From Roseburia_D sp964388945 (GTDB taxonomy: Bacteria; Bacillota; Clostridia; Lachnospirales; Lachnospiraceae), in contig CAYMCM010000003.1 in NCBI GenBank assembly GCA_964388945.1, positions 1-64,000 of the forward strand: a stretch of 64,000 nucleotides of DNA, in the 5' to 3' direction. Within the stretch, counting starts at the first letter, position 1; every line of letters starts with the position of its first letter. This document shows, in pieces, positions 42,982 through 51,269 of this stretch. The notes under the pieces were generated by a model. The model was not told where the DNA came from and did not search any database. It was given only the letters and a program-made list of their open reading frames with translations. A program made the position numbers and the translations under genes.

Positions 42982-44547
42982 ATGAAAAAGAAAATAATTA
43001 CTTCTATTCTGGCTCTCGCAGTTACTTTAAGCAGTACGGGAGTCACGGTCTGGGCCAGTGAGATTCCGGCAGCAGAGCCGACAACCGAAGTCGTTGAACA
43101 GGAAACGGAACAGTCCACAGAACAAACTACTGAAACAGAAGAACAGTCTTCTGAACAATCCACAGAGATACCGGAAGCAGCTACTGAACAGTCCACGGAA
43201 TCCGATACCGAAACCGATTGGGCGGCACTGGATGCTGAAGCCGCAGCCATAAATGCTGACAAAGCCGATGCCATGAGTTCCGAGGAATCCGATGATTCTG
43301 AAATACTGACTGGTGCAGATTTCGGTGGTGAAGTTCTAGGCTACGCTTACGGCGTTGCCGTTATGAAATACGACACCCGCATTGCCGGTGGTTCCATCAT
43401 CTTAGGTGAAGACGGTGATATCCGCTATATTTTGCCAAACGGCACCATGGCAAAGAACTGCTATCTTTATGACGGCACCGACACTTTTTATCTGGGATAC
43501 AACGGTGCTCCTTACAAAAACACCACCTGCTATTCTATGGATGGTCATATGATTTATTTTGATTCTTATGCGCGTCAGGTACATAACAATTTTATTGGTT
43601 GTGAAGACGTTGGATTTGCCGCATATTTCGATGAAAACGGCTATGCTCTTTTGAATCAGACGATTACCTTTAACGGCAGACTTTATTATCTGAATGCCTA
43701 CGGACAGTTAGAGCAGCATGGATGGTTTTGGTATGCCAACGGACAGGATCTTGGTTTTGCAAACTGGGACGGTACACTGATCACCGACTGCTTTTCCTAT
43801 GATTTATGGGGCAGAATGGTACATTTCAAATCTGACGGCACACTGACTCGTGGCGAGCTTCTGACCGACGGAACCTGGTTCTATGACATGGATGCCACAG
43901 ACGGACATTGCAAAGGTTCTTTCAAGCTTCCATACAATTATTTTGCTATTGGTAATTCCATTACTATGCATCCGGTTGTTCCGGACTTATGGTGGGGCAG
44001 TTGGGGAATGGCAGCAAGTTCCTATTCTTCTGATTATGTAAATCGTGTTTCTTCCGTAATCAGTGAACATTATCAGGTAAACACCAGAAAGACCTACTAT
44101 ACGACATGGGAACGTGCAGCCGACCGCAGCAGTACTTTGTCTCAGCTTGATCCATATCTGACCTCCGACCTTGATCTTGTTACAATTCAGCTCGGAGACA
44201 ATATTACCAGCGGCTATGATACACTGGTAAGTGATTATCAGAATCTGATCAATTATGTGCGTGCAAAAGCTCCAAATGCTAAGATTATGGTCATCGACGA
44301 ATTCTGTTGGCCAAACGGTACAATTCAGTCTGCACAGCGTCAGGTATGTAATGCAAATGGTATCGCATACATTGATCTTTCAGCAATTAATCATGGCGGA
44401 TATACCGCAGGTCTTGGAACTACCGTACTTGGTAATGATGGTTCTTCTCATGTGATTTCAAATCCTGCAGTTGCTGCACATCCGGGTGATGCTGCAATGG
44501 AATATATTGCAAACCAGATTCTCACTCTTTTATGTAGTGGATACTAA
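42982..44547 (+). CDS. Secreted SGNH hydrolase with internal wall-binding-type module
   Basis: 521 residues from the ATG at 42982, which has AGGAAG upstream and a proper signal peptide (MKKKIITSILALAVTLSSTG); an earlier in-frame ATG would place 11 residues before it. A Thr/Glu/Ser-rich linker (TEQSTEQTTETEEQSSEQST) leads to the shared module, then an SGNH domain: FAIGNSITMHPVVPDLW, TIQLGDNI and a final AHPGDAAMEYIA. Its module order is reversed compared with the 37826 protein (module first, hydrolase last), so the two are not simple duplicates. It is the only plus-strand gene in the glycan locus, and its end meets an inserted IS element. Confidence 0.86.
   Translation: MKKKIITSILALAVTLSSTGVTVWASEIPAAEPTTEVVEQETEQSTEQTTETEEQSSEQSTEIPEAATEQSTESDTETDWAALDAEAAAINADKADAMSSEESDDSEILTGADFGGEVLGYAYGVAVMKYDTRIAGGSIILGEDGDIRYILPNGTMAKNCYLYDGTDTFYLGYNGAPYKNTTCYSMDGHMIYFDSYARQVHNNFIGCEDVGFAAYFDENGYALLNQTITFNGRLYYLNAYGQLEQHGWFWYANGQDLGFANWDGTLITDCFSYDLWGRMVHFKSDGTLTRGELLTDGTWFYDMDATDGHCKGSFKLPYNYFAIGNSITMHPVVPDLWWGSWGMAASSYSSDYVNRVSSVISEHYQVNTRKTYYTTWERAADRSSTLSQLDPYLTSDLDLVTIQLGDNITSGYDTLVSDYQNLINYVRAKAPNAKIMVIDEFCWPNGTIQSAQRQVCNANGIAYIDLSAINHGGYTAGLGTTVLGNDGSSHVISNPAVAAHPGDAAMEYIANQILTLLCSGY
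43327..43929 (+). repeat. Shared surface module, copy 2 (central in the plus-strand SGNH protein)
   Basis: Opens with GEVLGYAYGVAVMKYDTR and ends with DGHCKGSFKL. It contains GWFWYANGQDLGFANWDGTL and several YxxGY-type turns. Nucleotide identity to the copy at 52440-53036 is clearly high over the NGQDLGFANWDGTLITD stretch. Confidence 0.8.
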
Positions 44548-44557
44548 ATAGTAAAAA

Positions 44558-46393
44558 GGGGCTGTAAAAAAACAACCATAAAGAAAAGCTACGGTGACGC
44601 CGAAAGGTAACACCGTAGCTTTTCTACTTTTATAAATCATTTTTATACAAAAGTAGCATCACTTATTAAGCCTATCCTAAAATAGGCTTTCAGAAGTCCA
44701 TATTTGCAGTATTCTATGCTGCGACGTTGGCAAAACGTTTCTTTTTGTTGTGGTATTTATAGAGGTTATAACCGCAGGAAATCAGGGTCAACTCCAAAAT
44801 AACACTTTCTATCCCTCTCCGGAAGAGTCTTTTATAGGCTCTGTCCCATTTGATAATACCAAAGGTTCCCTCTGACTGGATGCTCCGGTTCATACATAAG
44901 AGATATCCGTGAATACATTCCAGATTTGAAATAACTTCTTCATGGAATCCAGTAAGCTCACGGTTTACTCTCACAGTACGGTTTCCTTTTGCTGATTTAC
45001 AGCATTCGGATTTATGCGGGCAGCCTTCACAGGTTTCGCATTCGTATATTTCTTCAGTTCTTCCGTACTTGTTCCCCTTTATATGTTTATTGTACTTAAA
45101 GACAAATTTTCTGCCGTCCGGGCAAAGCAGATTTCCTTTTGTATCGCGTTTGAAATTTATTGCACGATAAGGATTTGAGTGATATTTTTCGTTTTTAGTT
45201 TCTTTCTCAAACATGGTAAATTTCATGTATTTTTCCATATCATGTTCTTCGCAGTATATGTAATTATTGTAGGATCCATATCCTGCATCAGCTACCGGAT
45301 ATTTCGGATAGTGTCCGTAAATTTTCTTAAACTTTTCCATGAGCGGAACAAAGCAGTCCTGGTCAGATGCGTATGGTTTCGCATCAATTACCGCGATGTA
45401 TTCGTCGCAGATGGCAGCCTGTACATTGTAAGCCGGAAGAAGCTGTTCGTTTCCCATGTAATCCCTTTTGATACGCATAAATGTAGCATCATGGTCGGTT
45501 TTGGCATAACTGTTTCTGTTTTCACCACAGATTTCTATGTGCTTTGCATAGTTTTTCAGCCGTTCCAGATATCCTTCCATCTCCTGGTACTGCCTCTGAT
45601 AAAGTGTTTTGCGATGTCCGCGTCCGGTAACAAACTTAGTGATATCAAGGTTGGTTGCAGTGCGATACTGCAAAAGAAGTTCCTCCACATAATCAACCGC
45701 ATAAACTTCTCTTTTTTCAAACTTAATTCCCTGATAGCCCAGCACTTCTTCATTTATCTTATCAATAAGCATAGACAGCTTTTCGAATACCTTATCCCTG
45801 TTTCTGATACAGGATTTTTTCCATACCCAGGTGTAGCGGTTGGCATTAGCTTCTATTTTCGTGCCGTCAATGTAAGTATGCTCCAAATCAACCTGTTCTT
45901 TTTCGAAAATATAATGATTGATTTCTTTAAAAATTTCTTCAACTGATGCAGTAAGTTCATTACGGATAAAGTTTCCAAAGGTTGCAAAAGACGGAGCTTT
46001 CATTCCGTCAAGAAGGTACAGAAAACGGATATCATTTCTGCAGAGCTTTTCAATATCTCTCAGGGAACTAATCCCCTACTCCATAAATGCAAAAAGTATT
46101 ACTTTAAGCAGTTTCTGTGCATCACATTTAGGGCGACCTGTTTTGTAGTCCTTATCATCTACAAAGTATTGTGTTAGGTCAATGTGTTCCATAACGTCAC
46201 AAAAAGTATATACCGGATCAGCAATGTCAATTAATTTTTCGATTTCCAATGGCAATTTCAGCTGACGAATGATATAATTACCACTGGTAGAATTATTTAG
46301 TAGCATAATTAATTATACCAAAAAATCGCTGAAGTCTCACGACCTCAGCGATTTTCTTTTCTTTTTTCTTTTAGGGGAGTTTTTTACAGCCCC
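44558..46393 (-). mobile_element. IS1182-like insertion sequence, transposase inactivated
   Basis: About 1.84 kb. The ends carry matching inverted repeats GGGGCTGTAAAAAA (44558-44571 and complement at 46380-46393). Inside each end is a further hairpin: AGAAAAGCTACGGTG / CACCGTAGCTTTTCT (about 44583-44624) and AAAATCGCTGA / TCAGCGATTTT (about 46322-46355), probably terminators that block read-through. Flanks are AGTAAAAA on the left and TTTTTTTACT on the right, i.e. they are themselves an inverted repeat, suggesting insertion into a terminator between two convergent genes. No clear target duplication was found. Confidence 0.85.
44714..46306 (-). pseudogene. IS1182-family transposase, interrupted by one nonsense codon
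   Basis: About 530 codons in a single frame broken only by a TAG at 46076-46078, between FAFME and GISSLREIEKLC, where family members usually have Tyr. Upstream: QLKLPLEIEKLIDIADPVYT and GRPKCDAQKLLK. Downstream: the DDE catalytic core with IDGTKIEANANRYTW and PVADAGYGSYNNY, the Cys-rich CETCEGCPHKSECCKSAKG segment, and NRSIQSEGTFGIIKWDRAYKR near the end. A single lesion and intact inverted repeats indicate a recent arrival. Unless the stop is read through or is an error, it cannot move by itself. Confidence 0.9.
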
Positions 46394-46398
46394 TTTTT

Positions 46399-47571
46399 TT
46401 ACTGACTCACATTAATATTAAATTTTTCATTCAACAACGATTTTGCCTGATATACCAATACAATATCATAGTCATCATTCAAAAGCGTTTTTGTCAAATA
46501 ATCATTTCCGTTAAAATATCTTGGATCTGCTATTGTTAATTCTCCCATTGTCAATGACATATACGCAAAGCTCCTATAACCCATAGAATCTGTAATCACC
46601 AACACTTTTGCACCATCCGGATTCAAATTGTTCCTAATCTGATAAGCCGGAGATCCATATCTTAAATAATCCGTGATCCAATACGTTTCAAGATCTGGAT
46701 CATCATCCTCGTAATGATTCATCAACACTGAACTGAAATCCCCCTCATGAACTGAACCATCCCCCCAATCGGTCACTGTAAAATTTGTTTCAAATGCAGG
46801 GTAATAGATATCAAACATATCTGGTGACTCATAGAGCCTTCCAACACTCCGTGAAAGATTTCCAAAAAACGGATAACTCTTCTTTTCATAATTGCCCATG
46901 TCCGTAAGCAAATCCTGATTTTCAAATACAATACCGTAGTTCTCTGTCAGATAATCTTCCATACTGGCTGCCAGCCAGAGTTCCGAATCTGTCTGCATAT
47001 GAAAATCTGTCCTAAAAAACAGTTCATCCAACGATCCCGTATAATCCGAAGCCACACGATCACGCATGTCCAATATCGGTATACTTTTATCTTCCATGCG
47101 CTTCATCGCGCCTGCTACAATCTCATTTTCATAACTAAATGTCGCCATATCCGGATCAATGTTATAAAACTCCTTGTTCGGTGCCTGCACATACAGTAAC
47201 GGTATGCCGCGCTTATCCAGTACATCCTTAAGCGTTGCCATCTCAGCAGCAAAGCCTTTTCCATCATAAGTATAATATTCAGTTGAATGAAAGATTCCTT
47301 TTTTATCCACCATGAAACTAAAGTTATCAAAAATACTTTTATTCAATCCATGTTGTACTACACCATACAGATCAATAAATTCTTTTCGCCCAATAAACCC
47401 GGTCTGATACTGCGATTCCACCTCCGAAAGCTGAGTTGCAAGATTTTCGTTACTCCAACTGATGTCAACGGATGCCATATCTTCTTTAAAATTGTTAAAG
47501 TTGATAATAGCAAACACAAACACAAGTGCCAGCGCAATTACTGTAATAACCTTATTAACTTTTTCCCGCAT
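46399..47571 (-). CDS. DHHW/AlgX-DltD-like SGNH protein for O-acylation
   Basis: 390 residues with one N-terminal membrane helix (VITVIALALVFVFAIINF) and an extracellular SGNH-like domain. FFRTDFHMQTDSELWLA holds a D-x-H-type motif and VITDSMGYRS the nucleophile block of AlgJ/AlgX/DHHW proteins. These partners of MBOAT acyltransferases finish transfer of an acetyl group to a polysaccharide outside the membrane. It follows the MBOAT gene by 21 bases. The stop codon overlaps the A/T run at the IS junction (46399-46401), so the insertion lies directly after the gene but leaves the reading frame intact. Confidence 0.82.
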   Translation of the reverse strand: MREKVNKVITVIALALVFVFAIINFNNFKEDMASVDISWSNENLATQLSEVESQYQTGFIGRKEFIDLYGVVQHGLNKSIFDNFSFMVDKKGIFHSTEYYTYDGKGFAAEMATLKDVLDKRGIPLLYVQAPNKEFYNIDPDMATFSYENEIVAGAMKRMEDKSIPILDMRDRVASDYTGSLDELFFRTDFHMQTDSELWLAASMEDYLTENYGIVFENQDLLTDMGNYEKKSYPFFGNLSRSVGRLYESPDMFDIYYPAFETNFTVTDWGDGSVHEGDFSSVLMNHYEDDDPDLETYWITDYLRYGSPAYQIRNNLNPDGAKVLVITDSMGYRSFAYMSLTMGELTIADPRYFNGNDYLTKTLLNDDYDIVLVYQAKSLLNEKFNINVSQ

Positions 47572-47592
47572 TGTTTCACCTTCCTTATCCGA

Positions 47593-49011
47593 CTAGAAAT
47601 TAAAATAAATAAAAGGATTATAAGATCCATTCAGGCAATAGCTGATGCTGACTGCAAACAACAACAGCAAAAAAACACCTCTGCAAATCTCAAACACCTT
47701 ATCATATCTGCTTTTCTCTGCTTTTGTTTCCAGCCAACCAGCAACCGGAAAACAAAGGATACCTGCAAGGATCAATGTCACAAATACGTCCTTAAATGTA
47801 ATCCACAGCTTCGGATCACTGAGTGGATTCCCATGTAATCCAAACATACACAGTACATAATGGATCGCACCTTTGAGTCCGTTTGCACGGAATAACACCC
47901 ATCCAAAATTCACCGCAAGAAAAGTAAGTATCCGATAGATCACCTTTCCCCAGACTGACTTAATCCGATCCGGAAAACCAAACTGCTTTTCAAATATGAG
48001 CAAAACAAAATAAAACATGCCCCATGCTATAAAATTCCAACTAGCTCCATGCCACACGCCAGTCAAAAGCCAAACTGCGAAAATGTTCCGATAGGTCTTC
48101 ACCTTTGAAACTCTTGATCCGCCAAGCGGTATGTAAACATAGTCCCGAAACCAGGTAGACAATGAAATATGCCATCTGCGCCAAAAATCTGTAATGGATT
48201 TTGCTGTATATGGATAATTGAAATTTTCCATGAAATGAAATCCAAACATTCTTCCCAGCCCGATTGCCATATCTGAATAACCAGAAAAATCAAAAAATAT
48301 CTGTAACGTATAACAAATGGAACCAAGCCATGCGTAGCCAACGCTCAAATCCGTAAAAGGTGTGATGCGGTAAGCACGATCCGCCACCATTGCAACTGAA
48401 TTGGCAATGGTGACCTTCTTTCCAAGACCAATAATAAATCTTGACATTCCTGCTGAAAAATCAGCAAAAGTTTCTTGCCTGTCGTTGATTTCCTTCGCAA
48501 CCGTCTCGTAACGGACAATCGGACCTGCAACCAGCTGAGGAAAAAATGCAATATAAAGAGCCACATTCAATGGGTTTTTCTGTACTTCGCCGTTCTTGCG
48601 ATATACATCAAACACATAGGACATTGCCTGAAAAGTAAAAAATGATATTCCAATCGGCAGTGCAATGTTTGGAATCGTAAATTCCGTTGAAAGTAAACGA
48701 TTCACATTCGTCACCGCAAAGTTCAGATACTTGAACACGAAAAATATTGCTAAGTTCGACAACACCATCAATGTCAGTATCAATTTTGCAAGCGCTTTAT
48801 TATCCCGATAACGATCCACCAAAAGTGCATATACATAATTCAGGAAAATAGAGCCAAGCAGGACAACAATAAATTTGGGTTCTCCCCATGCATAAAATGC
48901 AAGAGACATAATCAACAAAAAGATATTTCTGTATTTTTGATCCAGCAGATAATATCCAATCAGAGCTATTGGCAAAAACACAAAAATGAAAATCGAAGAT
49001 GAAAAAACCAT
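47593..49011 (-). CDS. MBOAT-family O-acyltransferase (AlgI/DltB-like)
   Basis: 472 residues with about ten to twelve hydrophobic helices. MBOAT signatures: MVFSSSIFIFVFLPIALIGY, IGISFFTFQAMSYVFDVYR, FFPQLVAGPIVRYE, ITDFWRRWHISLSTWFRDYV, and the catalytic His321 in LTGVWHGASWNF. It moves an acyl group (usually acetyl) across the membrane for O-acylation of an exported polysaccharide, working with the DHHW protein encoded downstream. Nearby SGNH hydrolases could remove the same groups. D-alanylation is less likely because no dltA/dltC is seen. Confidence 0.93.
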   Translation of the reverse strand: MVFSSSIFIFVFLPIALIGYYLLDQKYRNIFLLIMSLAFYAWGEPKFIVVLLGSIFLNYVYALLVDRYRDNKALAKLILTLMVLSNLAIFFVFKYLNFAVTNVNRLLSTEFTIPNIALPIGISFFTFQAMSYVFDVYRKNGEVQKNPLNVALYIAFFPQLVAGPIVRYETVAKEINDRQETFADFSAGMSRFIIGLGKKVTIANSVAMVADRAYRITPFTDLSVGYAWLGSICYTLQIFFDFSGYSDMAIGLGRMFGFHFMENFNYPYTAKSITDFWRRWHISLSTWFRDYVYIPLGGSRVSKVKTYRNIFAVWLLTGVWHGASWNFIAWGMFYFVLLIFEKQFGFPDRIKSVWGKVIYRILTFLAVNFGWVLFRANGLKGAIHYVLCMFGLHGNPLSDPKLWITFKDVFVTLILAGILCFPVAGWLETKAEKSRYDKVFEICRGVFLLLLFAVSISYCLNGSYNPFIYFNF

Positions 49012-49101
49012 ACCTAATTCTTTATCCTTTCTCTATTTTTCATTTTTTAATAAAACATTTCTTATTATATCATAATCTTTCTCAAAAGCAACTTTCTGAC
49101 T

Positions 49102-51165
49102 TTACAAACGAAACATGCCAAGGCAGTGCCCATCTGTCAAATCCATATTATAATACCATGTACCGTCCGTAATCAGTCCTCTTGCCAGTTTTCCATCTCC
49201 CTGAAAATAGACCAGTCTCCCCCACATATCGTAGGAAAATCGATTCGTAATCAATGTTCCATCCCAATTCGCAAAGCCTAGATCCTGTCCGTTCGCAAAC
49301 CAGAACCAGCCACTTTGCTGCATCTGTCCGCCCGCATTCAGATAATATGCATTGCCTCCCGCAAATGTAATCTGATCCTGGTAAGCATATCCGTTACAAT
49401 CAAAGTATGCGACAAATCCAGCATTCTCACAATAAATAAACTGATTAAACACCTGACGTGCATAATCATCAAAATAGATCATATGACCGTCCATAGAGTA
49501 CGTCAAAATATTCTTATACGGTTTTCCATCGTACCCCAAATAGAATGTATTCACTCCATCATACAGATAACAATTCTTTGCAACCTGCCCATCACGAAGT
49601 ATATAACGAATATCTCCATCATCAGCAAGAATAATATTTCCACCATCTCTTCTAGTATCATACCGCATGACTGCAACACCATATGCATAGCCAAGCACAT
49701 CTCCACCATTACCTATATCTGTATTGCCGGAAACCGCTGACGTAAATGCCTTAATTCGAATATTACTTCCTTCACGAACGCCATAATCCAACCAGCTACT
49801 GCCCTGTTTATAAAAACTCTGTCCTGCCGCAGCTCCTGCCGTAGCGACAACCGCTGCATTGGAACTACTGTTTTCTGCCGCCACTCCTGCTTTTCCGCCA
49901 GTTCTTGAAACGAACTGAACCACCACCGCCATGGAATTTCCCTTATGCACAGTCACTGGTGTATCCAAAACTACCGTATAATAACCGGCAAACTGAGTTT
50001 CTCCTTGCGTTTCTGAAACTAAAATTCCGCTTTCAGGATTACTGGCATCTGTAAGATTTTGATAAATTTTCACATCATAATCCAACTGCGATGTAGTGCC
50101 TGTATCAAAAGAAACTGCCTTCAGTTTCTGGGCAGCCGCATCTCCTGACACCGTATATATATTTGCTGCCGTAAAACTGTCTGTCTTGTATATCGTCTTA
50201 GAAAGCACTGAGCCGTCATACTGATAATTGTAATCGTAATTATCTGCGCCTTCCACTTCCATCACATAAGTATTTACAGCGATCGAAGGATCTTCATAAG
50301 ACATCCAAAAATATCCGTTTCTCTCATAGCCAGAACCTCCCCAACTGTTCCTTACAAGCCACGCACCATTGGAGGACGGCCTGTTGTTAAAGTGCTCAGC
50401 CGGGAAACTATCATCCCATCCAACCAACACGACTGCATGGTTTTCTGTAATATCACCAGATGCACAGTAGGAATTGTAGGTACTGTTATAGTTCCCTCCG
50501 GTTGTATCATCATAATAACTAATCCCAACTGCACCCTTTGATAGAATAGCCTCCTTTATCTCTGCCTGATTACTCTGATAATTGATCTTATAGACATTTT
50601 TCAGATGGTATCTATCCTTGCTGTATGCGTAATCATCGGAAAGTCCAGAATTCTGCACTCCGGATGCATTCCCGTATGGGACAGCATCTTCTGCCACTAT
50701 GCCTCTCCACGCTGCCAGCGTCTGATATGCCATTGCATAGTTACCACCCATAGACAGCCAGTTTGAATATTTCGGTTGTACGCTGTCCTGACTTAAATTA
50801 TTCAAAGGATCTGTGACCAGATGCGTAGTATAATATGCAAGCTGGAGTTCAGAAAGATTCACATCTCCATTTCCATCATTTTTTAATTTGATCTCCGACA
50901 GACCAAGCGAAGAAAATGCCCAACAAGTCTCATAGTTTCCCTGCGCACGTACCGCTGGAAGTGAATTCAAATCCGGTACATATTGTGATGGTACATTCCC
51001 ATTTCCTGCAAGTGCCTCTGTTCCGTCCAGGACAATACCCGGAACTTCTTCTTCCTCTGGAACATAACCTGTTCCACTTGGTACATTTTCGGCTCTGACT
51101 ATAGCTGGTGCTGCAAAACCCAGAACCCCTAACAAACATACTGCTGCGATTATCTTTTTTTTCAT
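49102..51165 (-). CDS. Secreted papain-like (C1) cysteine protease with lectin-like and wall-binding-type modules
   Basis: 687 residues. Signal peptide (about 1-25), short acidic propeptide-like stretch, then a C1 peptidase domain with oxyanion Gln75 and Cys81 (QGNYETCWAFSS), His243 (ENHAVVLVGWDD) and Asn273 (VRNSWGGSGY); the Gln-to-Cys spacing equals that of papain. A beta-rich domain (about 310-470, resembling the lectin-like domain common after clostridial C1 peptidases) follows, then the shared module (488-687). All catalytic residues are present, so it should be active outside the cell, perhaps trimming surface proteins. It lies 105 bases after a DUF5722 gene and 90 before MBOAT. Confidence 0.88.
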   Translation of the reverse strand: MKKKIIAAVCLLGVLGFAAPAIVRAENVPSGTGYVPEEEEVPGIVLDGTEALAGNGNVPSQYVPDLNSLPAVRAQGNYETCWAFSSLGLSEIKLKNDGNGDVNLSELQLAYYTTHLVTDPLNNLSQDSVQPKYSNWLSMGGNYAMAYQTLAAWRGIVAEDAVPYGNASGVQNSGLSDDYAYSKDRYHLKNVYKINYQSNQAEIKEAILSKGAVGISYYDDTTGGNYNSTYNSYCASGDITENHAVVLVGWDDSFPAEHFNNRPSSNGAWLVRNSWGGSGYERNGYFWMSYEDPSIAVNTYVMEVEGADNYDYNYQYDGSVLSKTIYKTDSFTAANIYTVSGDAAAQKLKAVSFDTGTTSQLDYDVKIYQNLTDASNPESGILVSETQGETQFAGYYTVVLDTPVTVHKGNSMAVVVQFVSRTGGKAGVAAENSSSNAAVVATAGAAAGQSFYKQGSSWLDYGVREGSNIRIKAFTSAVSGNTDIGNGGDVLGYAYGVAVMRYDTRRDGGNIILADDGDIRYILRDGQVAKNCYLYDGVNTFYLGYDGKPYKNILTYSMDGHMIYFDDYARQVFNQFIYCENAGFVAYFDCNGYAYQDQITFAGGNAYYLNAGGQMQQSGWFWFANGQDLGFANWDGTLITNRFSYDMWGRLVYFQGDGKLARGLITDGTWYYNMDLTDGHCLGMFRL
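49105..49704 (-). repeat. Shared surface module, copy 3 (C-terminal in the C1 protease)
   Basis: Residues 488-687, opening GDVLGYAYGVAVMRYDTR and ending DGHCLGMFRL. It has the same order of YLYDG, HMIYFD, FWFANGQDLGFANWDGTLI and GLITDGTWYYNMD elements as copies 2 and 4. Confidence 0.8.
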
Positions 51166-51194
51166 CTTTTTTCCTCTTTACTTTTTCAAATCAA

Positions 51195-51251
51195 AACAGC
51201 TCCTTTCCGACCCGGCGAAATTTCAAGCATAGCCAAAAAGGAGCTGCTGTT
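51195..51251 (-). terminator. Probable terminator after the first DUF5722 gene
   Basis: AACAGCTCCTTT at the low-coordinate side pairs with AAAGGAGCTG-CTGTT (51237-51251) with one bulge, around a long loop; on the minus strand the stem ends GCTGTTTTGATTTG. It lies 19 bases after the stop at 51270. Confidence 0.5.
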
Positions 51252-51269
51252 CTCTTTTCTTTTTAAACA

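Noticed and set aside
43058..43252. Tandem repeat or CRISPR-like array in the Thr/Glu linker of the plus-strand SGNH gene
   Set aside because: The repeated CAGTCCACAG-like units are imperfect codon repeats for TEQST inside a coding linker, with no spacer structure.
45179..45946. Plus-strand open frame of 255 codons in the IS
   Set aside because: Antisense to the transposase; Phe-rich mirror frame without a ribosome site.
47593..49011. DltB in a D-alanylation operon
   Set aside because: No dltA or dltC near; the partner protein is of DHHW/AlgX type, so O-acetylation is more likely.
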